A stretch of 64,000 nucleotides of DNA, from assembly GCF_016862095.1 (NCBI RefSeq), contig NZ_BOMH01000007.1, positions 124,001 to 188,000 on the forward strand, in the 5' to 3' direction. Positions 49,904 through 57,532 of the stretch are shown here, in pieces. How positions within the stretch are numbered: position 1 is the first letter of the stretch; every line of letters begins with the position of its first letter. The DNA comes from Actinoplanes cyaneus (GTDB taxonomy: Bacteria; Actinomycetota; Actinomycetes; Mycobacteriales; Micromonosporaceae). The notes under the pieces were generated by a model that was not told the origin of the DNA, ran no database searches, and saw only the letters and a list, made by a program, of their open reading frames with translations. The position numbers and the translations under genes were made by a program.

Positions 49904-51163
49904 TTACTGCGCGTACGTGCGGTCGAGGACGCTGGCGGCGACTTTCTTCACGTCATCGGCCCGGGCGGAGGGCGCGGTCATCCGGAGGACGACCTCCCGG
50001 CTCAGCACCTGCTCCACGGCGGTGCGGGTGAAACCGACGTAGACCAGCCCATACTCCGGCTTGCCGTTCACCGAGGGGTTCTCCACCCAGGACTGCACCG
50101 TGGTGCCGCCGGTCCACCGTAGACCCCAGGCCTCCTCGCGGGCGCGCAGGGCCACACGGGTGGTGTTGTCGCAGATCGGGGCACAGGCGCGGACGACGAT
50201 GTCGCCGCCGACGGTCAGCGTGTCACCCTCGAAGGCCCCGCAGCGGTAGTGCACCGCGGCGTCGGCCTTCTCGGCGAGCGTGCACTTCCAGCCCTCCGGC
50301 GCCAGGAAGTTGAAGCCGAGACCCTCCAGCCCGGTGATCTCGGTGGCGCCGGCCGCTTCGTCACCGAAGGTCGGCCAGGTGTTGTCGGGCCACTCGTCCG
50401 GTTCCGGCGGCAGCCCGGGCGCGGCCGGCGGGGTGCCGGGCAGCAGCAGCTGGGCGTCGGTGAAGGCGACCGGCGCGGTGCTCACCACCGGCGCCGGCTC
50501 GTCGTCACCGTCCGCGGCCGCCACGATCGCCGCGCCACCCGCGGCGCCGACGAGCAGCGACACCAGGCCGACGATCACCACCAGGAGGCGGCCGGGTCGC
50601 TCCGGGCTGCCCATTCCCCGGTACGGCGTGGGAGCCCCGGAGACCGGCACGGCCGACACGGGCCGGTCGAAGGCGGGCAACCCGGACGCCGGCTGAGCGG
50701 AGACCGGCACTGCGGGCACCGGCCGGGCAGAATCGGTCAGCACCGGCTGGAACGGCAGGGTGGGCGGATCGGTTTCCGTGGCCGGGGCGGACTCCGTACG
50801 TACCGCATCCGAAGTCTGGTGGGTCGCGTCGCCGGCGGCCGACAGCGAAGCCGGCACCGCGCCCACCGGGGTCAGGTTCTGCCCGAGCAGCGAGAAGATC
50901 TCCCCGGCGGCACCGTCGGAGGCGACCCAGGGGCGCTCGCCGGACAGATCCGCATCGGTCACGACCAGCTGATCGGTCTCGGACGCGGCAAGCGTCTCGG
51001 CGGCCGCCGCGAAGGCCTGCCGCCAGCGGTCGTCAGCCGACGCCAGCTCGTTGAGCCGGGCGACCGTCACCGGCCGCCCCTGCGCGTCGACGCTCGACCA
51101 GACGTCGCCAACCGTGCAGGTCGACAGCTGATGCTCCAGGCGGTAAGAGCCAGCGGTGGGCAT
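49904..51163 (-). CDS. membrane protein with kinase-N-lobe-like head, T7SS locus
   Basis: A protein of 419 residues. Residues 1-80 read like the N-lobe of a Ser/Thr kinase with the catalytic parts gone: YRLEHQLSTCTVGDVWSSVD, then RPVTVARLNELASADDRW where the conserved Lys is absent, then LVVTDADLSGERPWVAS; no HRD or DFG follows. After a disordered Pro/Ser/Val stretch there is one membrane helix (about 190-213, LLVVIVGLVSLLVGAAGGA). An extracytoplasmic domain of about 180 residues follows, with paired Cys (GWKCTLAE, HYRCGAF, RACAPICDN). It is first in the leftward unit with the EccA-like gene (11-base gap). The layout suggests an inside-to-outside sensor or scaffold for the ESX machine (inference). 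Confidence 0.75.
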   Translation of the reverse strand: MPTAGSYRLEHQLSTCTVGDVWSSVDAQGRPVTVARLNELASADDRWRQAFAAAAETLAASETDQLVVTDADLSGERPWVASDGAAGEIFSLLGQNLTPVGAVPASLSAAGDATHQTSDAVRTESAPATETDPPTLPFQPVLTDSARPVPAVPVSAQPASGLPAFDRPVSAVPVSGAPTPYRGMGSPERPGRLLVVIVGLVSLLVGAAGGAAIVAAADGDDEPAPVVSTAPVAFTDAQLLLPGTPPAAPGLPPEPDEWPDNTWPTFGDEAAGATEITGLEGLGFNFLAPEGWKCTLAEKADAAVHYRCGAFEGDTLTVGGDIVVRACAPICDNTTRVALRAREEAWGLRWTGGTTVQSWVENPSVNGKPEYGLVYVGFTRTAVEQVLSREVVLRMTAPSARADDVKKVAASVLDRTYAQ

Positions 51164-51261
51164 CTCGTCTCCGTCTTCAGTTCGCGACCCGGTGGCGGGG
51201 GAGCCACCGGTGCGGGGAACGCGAGCCCGGGACCGGTCTCGCGACTCCCGCGGGGCAGGGC

Positions 51262-51951
51262 CTAGCGCGGACGCTGCTGCCGGAACGCGCCCTTGCTCGG
51301 GCGCATGTTCTTCGGGATCGCGCCCTTCGGCATCTGCGGGCGGGCCATCAGCGCGCCGAGCCGCTTGTCCAGCGCGTTGACATCCTTGCCGGTGAGGTTG
51401 CGGGGCAGCCGCAGCATCGTGGTGCGCAGCTTCTTGACCGGGAGCTGGCCCTCCTCGCTGCCGATCACGTAGTCGTAGAGGGGCGCGTTGCCGATCACCT
51501 TCGACAGGCGCTTGCGCTCCTGGCCGAGCAGGGCCTTGACCCGCTGCGGGTTGCCCTCGGCCAGCAGGATCACGCCGGGCCGGCCGATCACCACGTGCAC
51601 CATGTCGAACTGCGTGGTCGAGCTGGCCGCCGCGCGGACCCGCCAGTCACCGCGCATGTTCTCCATCAGCGAGGCCGCCGCGCCGGGCTGGCCCTCGGCC
51701 ACGTTCATCATCGCGGTGTTCGACCGCAGATTCAGCACGATCAGCACGGCCAGCAGCGTGACGAGCACACCGACCGGAATCCAGAGCCAGCCCAGGTTCA
51801 GTGCCGCGACCACGGTCAGCGCGACCGGGATCAGCACCGCCGCGATGACCAGCGGCACGAACCACTTGTCCTGTTTCGCGGTGAAACTGAACACCTGGCC
51901 GATCTGCTTCAGGCGCTCGAAGAACGACACCTTCTCCTGGGGTTTTGCCAT
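51262..51951 (-). CDS. DUF4191 family membrane protein
   Basis: A protein of 229 residues. It has a basic N-terminus (PQEKVSFFERLKQIGQVFSFTAKQDK) and two close membrane helices at about 33-80 (WFVPLVIAAVLIPVALTVV and LGWLWIPVGVLVTLLAVLIV). Then comes a soluble domain with MENMRGDWRVRAAASSTTQF, VIGRPGVILLAEGNPQRV and KKLRTTMLRLPRNLTGK. This is the actinobacterial DUF4191 family (Rv2219-type), found next to lipA and glnA1 in mycobacteria. Function unknown. Here it still lies beside lipA, but glnA is 42 kb away. Confidence 0.88.
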   Translation of the reverse strand: MAKPQEKVSFFERLKQIGQVFSFTAKQDKWFVPLVIAAVLIPVALTVVAALNLGWLWIPVGVLVTLLAVLIVLNLRSNTAMMNVAEGQPGAAASLMENMRGDWRVRAAASSTTQFDMVHVVIGRPGVILLAEGNPQRVKALLGQERKRLSKVIGNAPLYDYVIGSEEGQLPVKKLRTTMLRLPRNLTGKDVNALDKRLGALMARPQMPKGAIPKNMRPSKGAFRQQRPR

Positions 51952-51991
51952 AGCCGGAAAGTGTAGTCAGCCTCAGGTACCTTGCGGCGTC

Positions 51992-52158
51992 CCGGGCACC
52001 CGGCCACGCCCGAAGCAGCGCGGCGCCGGGCACTCGGACACGCCGGAGCAGAGCGGTTCCGGGCACTCGGCACGCCCGAAGCGGGGCCGCGCCGGGCACT
52101 GCGACGCGCCGAAGCAGGGCGGTCCCGGGCGGCCGGGCACGCCCGGAGCAGGGTGGCG
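51992..52158. repeat. degenerate 33-bp tandem repeat, five copies
   Basis: Five head-to-tail units begin at 51992, 52026, 52059, 52092 and 52125. All start CCGGGC and continue with the pattern CACGCCCGAAGCAGGGCGG in varied form. Unit lengths are 34, 33, 33, 33 and 34. The array lies in the 455-base gap upstream of the DUF4191 gene (51952-52406). I see no convincing gene in that gap; the frames across it translate into low-complexity repeats only. Confidence 0.7.
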
Positions 52159-52406
52159 ACGGCCCGGAGCCGAGCCGGGGCGAGCGCGGCGACCCGGTTC
52201 CGGTGGCCGAGCCCCTGGTTGCCGGGCGGGTGTGCGGAGTTGCCGCCCGGTGGCGAAAACGGCAGCTCAGCGCTTGTCCGGCCGTGGCCGGCCCGGGCCG
52301 GGCCGACGAAGGCTAATCCGGCCCGGCGGGTGCCCGATAGGGGTGGCCGTCAAACAGCCTAGGGAGCAGTCATGCACGACAAGTTCCGTTCGTCCCTCGG
52401 GGGCCG

Positions 52407-52679
52407 ATGATGAATGACACCGTTGACATGGCCTATCGGACGGTCGAGGCGTTGTTCGGGCCGGACTCCGGAATACCGTGGTGGGCCTGGCTCGCGCCGA
52501 TCTTCGTCGTCGTCGCCAGGATGATGTATCCGGTGATGTTCCCCGAGGCCGCCGCGGCCGAGGCGGAAACGGAGCGCCGTCTTGCCGAGTTCCGCCGGGA
52601 ACGCGACGACCGTGGCAAGGACAGCGACAAGGGCAAAGCCAAGGACAAGGGCAAGAAGGGCAAGAAGGCGAAGAAGTGA
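52407..52679 (+). CDS. small membrane protein with Lys-rich tail
   Basis: A protein of 90 residues. Two ATG codons in a row (52407 and 52410) allow either start; CGGGGGCC lies just upstream. One membrane helix at about 25-45 (WWAWLAPIFVVVARMMYPV) is followed by an acidic/basic amphipathic helix (EAETERRLAEFRRERDD) and a tail made almost only of Lys, Gly, Asp and Ala. It looks like a genuine small protein because of the clear helix and the charged pattern, but no family is recognised. It stands alone, divergent from DUF4191 and convergent with lipA. Confidence 0.62.
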   Translation: MMNDTVDMAYRTVEALFGPDSGIPWWAWLAPIFVVVARMMYPVMFPEAAAAEAETERRLAEFRRERDDRGKDSDKGKAKDKGKKGKKAKK

Positions 52680-52832
52680 CCGCCCGCCGGAGCCCTCGCC
52701 GGGGCCGGACCCTTCGCCGGGCCGGAGCCCGCGCCCGTGCGGTCCCCGGCCCGCCGGAGCCCCTGCCGAGCCCGAGGCCCGCGATCACCCGGGCGCGGGC
52801 TGATCCCGGGTCGAAGTTGCGGCCGCGGCCCA

Positions 52833-52897
52833 GGTCCCGGCTGGTTCTCATGGGCGTTATCCGGCCCGGATAACGCCCATGAGAACCAGCCGGGACC
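52833..52897. repeat. dispersed palindrome, copy 4 (32-bp arms)
   Basis: Bases 52833-52864 are the exact reverse complement of 52866-52897 around a single unpaired base, giving a 65-base nearly perfect palindrome. The core CTGGTTCTCATGGGCGTTAT matches the arm of the copy at 45245. It lies in the 388-base non-coding stretch (52680-53067) between the convergent ends of the small membrane protein gene and lipA, so it may act as a two-way terminator. Confidence 0.8.
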
Positions 52898-52942
52898 GGC
52901 AGCGAAACGCCCCGGCCCCGGTCAGAAGACCGGGGCCGGGGC

Positions 52943-53061
52943 GGTGAAACGGGCTGCGCGATGAAACGGGCTGCGCGATGAAACGGGCTGCGCGGTGAAA
53001 CGGGCTGCGCGGTGAAACGGGCTGCGCGGTGGAGCGGGCTGCGCGGTGGAGCGGGGGGCGC
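52943..53061. repeat. 17-bp tandem repeat, seven copies
   Basis: The unit GGTGAAACGGGCTGCGC repeats head to tail at 52943, 52960, 52977, 52994, 53011, 53028 and 53045. Copies 2 and 3 have GATG, copies 6 and 7 have GGTGGAGC, and the last copy is degraded. The unit length is not a multiple of three and no spacers occur. The array ends 6 bases before the lipA stop codon. Confidence 0.85.
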
Positions 53062-53067
53062 GCGGGA

Positions 53068-53991
53068 TCAGCCGCGCGCGTCGAGCGCCTGCTTGTACAG
53101 ACGACCGGCCCGGTACGAGGAGCGGACCAGCGGCCCACTCATCACCCCGGCGAAGCCGATCGCCTCGGCCTCCTCGCGCAGCGAGACGAACTCTTCCGGC
53201 TTGACCCAGCGCTCGACCGGGTGGTGCCGCGGGGTGGGCCGCAGGTACTGCGTGATGGTGATCAGCTCGCACCCGGCCGCATGCAGGTCGCGCAGGGCGG
53301 CGGAGATCTCCGACCGCTCCTCGCCCATGCCGAGGATCAGGTTGCTCTTGGTGACCAGGCCGGCGGCCCGGGCCTGGGTGATCACGTCGAGGGAGCGCTC
53401 GTAACGGAAGCCGGGACGGATCCGCTTGAAGATCCGCGGGACGGTCTCGACGTTGTGCGCGAGCACCTCGGGCGTCGCGCCGAAGACCTCGGCGAGTTGG
53501 GCCGGGTCGGCGTTGAAGTCCGGGATCAGCAGCTCGACGCCGCAGCCGGGCTGCAGCTTGTGGATCTGGCGGACGGTCTCCGCGTAGAGCCAGGCGCCGC
53601 CGTCGGGCAGGTCGTCGCGGGCCACGCCGGTGACGGTCGCGTAGCGCAGGCCCATGGTGGCGACGGACTCACCGACGCGACGGGGCTCGTCGGCGTCGAA
53701 CTCGGCCGGCTTGCCGGTGTCGATCTGGCAGAAGTCGCAGCGGCGGGTGCACTGATCACCACCGATGAGGAAGGTCGCCTCCCGGTCTTCCCAGCACTCG
53801 TAGATGTTGGGGCAACCGGCTTCCTGACAGACCGTGTGCAGGCCCTCTTTCTGGACCAGCCCGCGCATCTGGGTGTATTCAGGACCCATCTTCGCCTTGA
53901 CTTTGATCCACGGCGGCTTCCGCTCGATGGGAGTTTCGGCGTTGCGCGCCTCGATGCGCAGCATGCGGCGGCCCTCGGGAGCAATAGTCAC
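53068..53991 (-). CDS. lipA: lipoyl synthase
   Basis: A protein of 307 residues from a GTG ([17 protein letters not shown]). This radical-SAM enzyme inserts two sulfurs into protein-bound octanoyl chains to make the lipoyl group. Both iron-sulfur sites are visible: the auxiliary cluster ([13 protein letters not shown]) and the radical-SAM cluster ([15 protein letters not shown]). [19 protein letters not shown] and [15 protein letters not shown] are further family blocks, and [10 protein letters not shown] near the C-terminus carries the Ser ligand. Its target here is likely the two lipoyl domains of the SucB/DlaT protein encoded at 60589. LipB is 2.8 kb away with three unrelated features in between. 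Confidence 0.97.
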   Translation of the reverse strand: MTIAPEGRRMLRIEARNAETPIERKPPWIKVKAKMGPEYTQMRGLVQKEGLHTVCQEAGCPNIYECWEDREATFLIGGDQCTRRCDFCQIDTGKPAEFDADEPRRVGESVATMGLRYATVTGVARDDLPDGGAWLYAETVRQIHKLQPGCGVELLIPDFNADPAQLAEVFGATPEVLAHNVETVPRIFKRIRPGFRYERSLDVITQARAAGLVTKSNLILGMGEERSEISAALRDLHAAGCELITITQYLRPTPRHHPVERWVKPEEFVSLREEAEAIGFAGVMSGPLVRSSYRAGRLYKQALDARG

Positions 53992-54111
53992 ACCCCGAAG
54001 ATACGCCCGCGACGGCCTGTCGCGGCGGAGGGGCGACGAGGCTCACGTGACCTTACCTGTGACCGCTGTCACCGATGATGCCCGCCTGGGAAATGCAGCG
54101 CGGAAAAGCCG

Positions 54112-54140
54112 TTGAACACTCCCCGATCGTGAGATTAACG
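54112..54140 (+). promoter_or_regulatory. candidate promoter for the T-box-aspS transcript
   Basis: TTGAAC (54112-54117) resembles a -35 element. An AT-richer GATTAACG lies about 17 bases downstream, near where a -10 box would be expected. This would start the RNA at about 54146, just in front of the T-box leader. The -10 match is weak. Confidence 0.4.
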
Positions 54141-54417
54141 TCCCGGGTCAACGGCAGTGATGGGACCGAGTAACGCCCCGATCCGCCGGCCGAGAGAGCC
54201 ACCAGCCGAGGATCCGCCGGCCCGGGAAACCGGGCGGCGGGGACCCGACGGCAGCTGTGAGGGTGGCCCGAGCGCCGGGGCGCGAAGACACCCCGGAGCC
54301 GGGCAGTGCAAGAGGCGCCGGCGAGAGCGGGCGCGAAGGTGCGGTGGTACCGCGAGGATCCCGCTCGCCCGCACCTCCCTGGGGCCGCGTTGCAGCAACC
54401 CGAGGAGGTACGAAGCC
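54141..54417 (+). promoter_or_regulatory. T-box riboswitch controlling translation of aspS
   Basis: The T-box core GGTGGTACCGCG is at 54343-54354. Around it a full antisequestrator can be drawn: GGTGCGG (54338-54344) pairs with CCGCACC (54369-54375), the seven-base bulge TGGTACC (54345-54351) is left free to meet the tRNA 3' end, and GCGAG (54352-54356) pairs with CTCGC (54364-54368). The competing helix pairs ACCTCC (54373-54378) with GGAGGT (54404-54409), hiding the AGGAGG ribosome site; it shares bases 54373-54375 with the first helix, so the two exclude each other. Upstream, GGGACCGAGTAACG and CCGAGAGAGCC resemble the short stem I/II region of actinobacterial T-boxes. Uncharged tRNA would therefore open the ribosome site. 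I could not assign the specifier codon. Confidence 0.85.
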
Positions 54418-55671
54418 GTGCAACGCATCCTCTCCACCGAACTGGCCGCCCACCCGTACGAGAGGGTCCGGGTCGAGGGCTGGGTCCACCGGATCCGCCG
54501 GCTCAAGGCGGTGAGCTTCCTGATCGTCCGCGACGCCGCCGGCCTGGCCCAGGTGGTGGTCACCGATCCCGCGACGATCACCGTCTCCGAGGAGAGCGTC
54601 GTCTCGGTCGAGGCCACGGTCACCCCGAACACGCAGGCGCCGGGCGGCGTGGAGCTGACCGGGCCGGTGATCCGGGTCCTCTCCGCAGTGGACACGCCGC
54701 TGCCGTTCGAGCTGCATCGGCCGGAGCTGACGGCGGGCCTGCCCGCCCAGCTGGACCACGCGGCCCTGGCGCTGCGGCATCCGTCGCGCCGGGCCGTGGC
54801 ACGGATCTCCGCGGCCGCGACCGCCGGCTTCCGCAGGGCGCTGGAGGCCCGGCGGTTCGTCGAGATCCACACGCCGAAGATCGTCGGGTCGGCGACTGAG
54901 TCCGGCGCCGACGTCTTCCGGCTCGACTACTTCGGGCGTCCCGCCTATCTGGCGCAGTCGCCGCAGTTCTACAAGCAGATGATGGTCGGCGTCCTGGAGC
55001 GGGTCTTCGAGGTCGGGCCGGTGTTCCGCGCCGAGAACAGCGACACCGCGCGGCACCTGACGCAGTACACGTCGCTCGACGCGGAGATGGGCTTCATCGC
55101 CGACCACCGCGACGTGATGGCGACGCTGACCGGCACGATCGCCGGCATGGTCGAGGAGGTGCGGGAGCGGACCGGGTACGACACCCCGGCCGTCCCGCCG
55201 GAGATCCCCGCGGTGCACTTCACCGAGGCGTTGCGGATCGCCGGGGCGCCGGCCGACGAGCCCGACCTGGCGCCGGCGCACGAGCGGGCGCTGGGTGAGT
55301 GGGCTCGGCGGGAGCACGGTTCGGAGTTCGTCTACGTGACCGGTTACCCGATGCGCAAGCGCCCGTTCTACACCCATCCGGACCCGGCCGACCCCTCGTA
55401 CGCCAATGGATTCGATCTGCTCTTCCGGGGTCTGGAGATCGTCACGGGAGGTCAGCGGCTGCATCGGCACGCCGACTATGTCGCGGCGCTGAGCGCGGCC
55501 GGCGAGCCACTCGCGGCTCATCAGGGCTATCTGGACGCTTTCCGGTACGGCATGCCACCGCACGGCGGCTGGGCGATCGGCCTGGAGCGCCTGGTGGCCC
55601 GGCTGATCGGCGCGGCGAACGTCCGCGAGGTCACGGCCTTCCCCCGCGACCCTCGCCGGGTGGCGCCGTAG
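54418..55671 (+). CDS. aspS: archaeal-type (non-discriminating) aspartyl-tRNA synthetase
   Basis: A protein of 417 residues from the GTG at 54418, with AGGAGG nine bases upstream; the in-frame extension to 54157 runs through the T-box and is rejected. An OB-fold anticodon domain (about 1-100: VRVEGWVHRIRRLKAVSFL) is followed by the class II core: motif 1 FVEIHTPKIVGSATESGAD, LAQSPQFYKQMMV, motif 2 VFEVGPVFRAENSDTARHL, and motif 3 GGWAIGLERLVARLIG. Length, lack of the bacterial GAD insertion and the ATESGADVF pattern put it with archaeal-type enzymes that often charge both tRNA-Asp and tRNA-Asn. It is probably a second AspRS beside a bacterial one elsewhere. Regulated by the T-box directly upstream. 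Confidence 0.92.
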   Translation: MQRILSTELAAHPYERVRVEGWVHRIRRLKAVSFLIVRDAAGLAQVVVTDPATITVSEESVVSVEATVTPNTQAPGGVELTGPVIRVLSAVDTPLPFELHRPELTAGLPAQLDHAALALRHPSRRAVARISAAATAGFRRALEARRFVEIHTPKIVGSATESGADVFRLDYFGRPAYLAQSPQFYKQMMVGVLERVFEVGPVFRAENSDTARHLTQYTSLDAEMGFIADHRDVMATLTGTIAGMVEEVRERTGYDTPAVPPEIPAVHFTEALRIAGAPADEPDLAPAHERALGEWARREHGSEFVYVTGYPMRKRPFYTHPDPADPSYANGFDLLFRGLEIVTGGQRLHRHADYVAALSAAGEPLAAHQGYLDAFRYGMPPHGGWAIGLERLVARLIGAANVREVTAFPRDPRRVAP

Positions 55672-55686
55672 CCGTAGGTTGGCCGG

Positions 55687-56853
55687 GTGCTGATCGATCT
55701 GGACGTCGCGCCGCCGCCGGTTCCCCCGCGGAGCCGCCGGCCGCCGTGGCGTCCGATCAGGGTCGCGGTCGCGGCCGCCGTGCTGCTCCTGCTCGGCGGC
55801 GCGACCGTGGCCCCGCGCCAGGTGGTGTTCCCGGAGGTCGCCGGCACCGGTGGCCGGTCGGTCTCGGACAGCCTGGTCACTCCGGAGGCGCTCTACACGG
55901 TGTTCGACGCCACGGGTGACGACAGCGTGGAGGTCGTCGCCCAGCCGCTGGTCGCGGGCGGCCCGTCCTGGCAGGTCGAGGCGCCGCTGCTGGCGGCCGA
56001 CAGTCTGTCCCTGTCCCGGATCGGGTCGGTGCTGGTCGTCCAGGACGAGGTGACCGTGAAGATCCTCGACGTCGCCACCGGCCGGGACCGCTGGTCGGCC
56101 GGGGACGCGACGGCGCTGGTCCTCGGGGACGGGGTGCTGATCCGTGACGACGACGGCGAGGTGCGGTTCGCCGACGTGGAGACCGGCACGGTCCGGTGGC
56201 GGCAGCGGACCGACGTGATCGAGGCCCATGCGGACGCGAGCGGGCGTTACCTGTTCCTGATCGGCACGGACCTGACCGTTCAGGTGCGCTCGGCGGCGGA
56301 CGGGCGGCTGCTCGCGCGCCGCGCCATGGGGGAGGCGCTGGAGGAGAGCATCCCGGTGCTGGCCGGCGACCGGGTGTACCTGCTCGGCGCGTCCACCGTC
56401 ACCGCGCTGCGCCTGACCGACCTGACCACCGTGTGGACCGCGCGGCCCCTGGTGATGCACCCGACCGAGGTCGTGCCCTGCGGTGCCGTGCTCTGCGTGC
56501 GGGGGCAGTCGGGGATCAGCGCCCTCGACCCGGCGACCGGGGCGCTGCGCTGGACCGCGCCCGGCTGGGTGGGACTCTCCGGCGGTGTCGCCCAGCGGTC
56601 CGACGGGCGCAACGCCGTCCTCGACCCGGAGACCGGCACCGTCGTCCGCCACCTCGGGCCGGGCCGGGTCGCCGGGGACCTGATGCTGCGCCTCGACGGC
56701 GACCGGACGCAGGTCACGGACCTGCGCACCGGCCGCCTCTACGGCACGTTGCCCGACGTCGTCCCTTACGGCTGCACGGCAGCCGGAGAGTTCCTGGCCT
56801 GCCGCAAGTCCGGCGGGGTCACGGTCTGGCGGATCATCAGAACAGCGTCGTGA
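55687..56853 (+). CDS. membrane-anchored PQQ-like beta-propeller protein
   Basis: A protein of 388 residues (GTG start) that follows aspS by 15 bases. A Pro/Arg-rich cytoplasmic lead of about 25 residues is followed by one membrane helix ([18 protein letters not shown]). The rest folds as propeller blades: [47 protein letters not shown], and [16 protein letters not shown], a repeated D.(A/E)TG..RW pattern typical of PQQ-binding-like repeats. No cofactor residues are evident, so it is likely a scaffold or binding protein on the outer face of the membrane. The last 17 bases overlap lipB on the other strand. Confidence 0.8.
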   Translation: MLIDLDVAPPPVPPRSRRPPWRPIRVAVAAAVLLLLGGATVAPRQVVFPEVAGTGGRSVSDSLVTPEALYTVFDATGDDSVEVVAQPLVAGGPSWQVEAPLLAADSLSLSRIGSVLVVQDEVTVKILDVATGRDRWSAGDATALVLGDGVLIRDDDGEVRFADVETGTVRWRQRTDVIEAHADASGRYLFLIGTDLTVQVRSAADGRLLARRAMGEALEESIPVLAGDRVYLLGASTVTALRLTDLTTVWTARPLVMHPTEVVPCGAVLCVRGQSGISALDPATGALRWTAPGWVGLSGGVAQRSDGRNAVLDPETGTVVRHLGPGRVAGDLMLRLDGDRTQVTDLRTGRLYGTLPDVVPYGCTAAGEFLACRKSGGVTVWRIIRTAS

Positions 56854-57466
56854 GGTGCCGCTCGACGACCGGCATCACCTCGGCGACGGTCACCGGGCGG
56901 CCCAGCTCGGCGCTGAGCGACGTCACTCCGGCGTCCCGGATCCCGCACGGGACGAACCGGTCGAACGCCGTCAGGTCGCAGTCGCAGTTCAGCGCGAAAC
57001 CGTGCTGGGTCACGCCACGGGCCACCCGGATCCCGATCTGGGCGATCTTGCGGTCGAGCCCGCCGTCGGTGGCCCGCACCCAGGCGCCACTGCGGCCCTC
57101 GACGCGCTCGGTGGCCACGCCGAACTCGGCGCAGACATCGATCAGCATCTGCTCGACGCGCCGCACGTAGGCCACCACGTCGACCGGGTCGGGCAGCTTC
57201 AGGATCGGGTAACCGACCAGCTGGCCCGGCCCGTGCCAGGTGATCTTGCCGCCGCGGTCGACGTCGACGACGGGGGTGCCGTCCCACGGACGGTCGGCGG
57301 GCTCGGTGCGCTTGCCGGCGGTGAAGACGCTGGGGTGTTCCAGCAGGAGGATCGTGTCCGGCCGGGTGCCGTCGGCCACGGCCTCGTGCAGTCGCTTCTG
57401 CTCGTCCCACGCGTCGCGGTAATCGACCAGCCCGGGACGCAGAACGGTGAGTACGGATGCTGTCAC
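56837..57466 (-). CDS. lipB: octanoyl-ACP:protein N-octanoyltransferase
   Basis: A protein of 209 residues from a GTG. It moves octanoyl groups from acyl carrier protein onto lipoyl domains, the step before LipA. Family blocks: [58 protein letters not shown] with the catalytic Lys, [19 protein letters not shown] with the catalytic Cys (PCGI), and [12 protein letters not shown]. All expected active-site residues are present. It probably acts on the SucB/DlaT encoded 3 kb away on the same strand. Confidence 0.97.
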   Translation of the reverse strand: MTASVLTVLRPGLVDYRDAWDEQKRLHEAVADGTRPDTILLLEHPSVFTAGKRTEPADRPWDGTPVVDVDRGGKITWHGPGQLVGYPILKLPDPVDVVAYVRRVEQMLIDVCAEFGVATERVEGRSGAWVRATDGGLDRKIAQIGIRVARGVTQHGFALNCDCDLTAFDRFVPCGIRDAGVTSLSAELGRPVTVAEVMPVVERHLTTLF

Positions 57467-57532
57467 GACGGCCAGCCTAACTCCGTACTCACCGGTATCA
57501 CGTTTCTGTCCGGCGCATCACGCGCCCTGCCC

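Noticed and set aside
10033..51261. Phage or conjugative element as the carrier of the ESX island
   Set aside because: No integrase, transposase, tRNA target, relaxase or direct repeats are seen at the borders; base use is like the flanks.
51647..52158. Possible gene over the 33-bp repeats (either strand)
   Set aside because: Frames there overlap the DUF4191 gene out of phase, have no ribosome site and give only Pro/Gly/Arg repeats.
52943..53061. Possible CRISPR array
   Set aside because: Units are 17 bp, head to tail without spacers, and no cas genes are near; plain tandem repeat.
54148..56652. 834-codon minus-strand frame opposite the T-box, aspS and the propeller gene
   Set aside because: aspS motifs and the T-box core are on the plus strand; the antisense frame lacks any domain.
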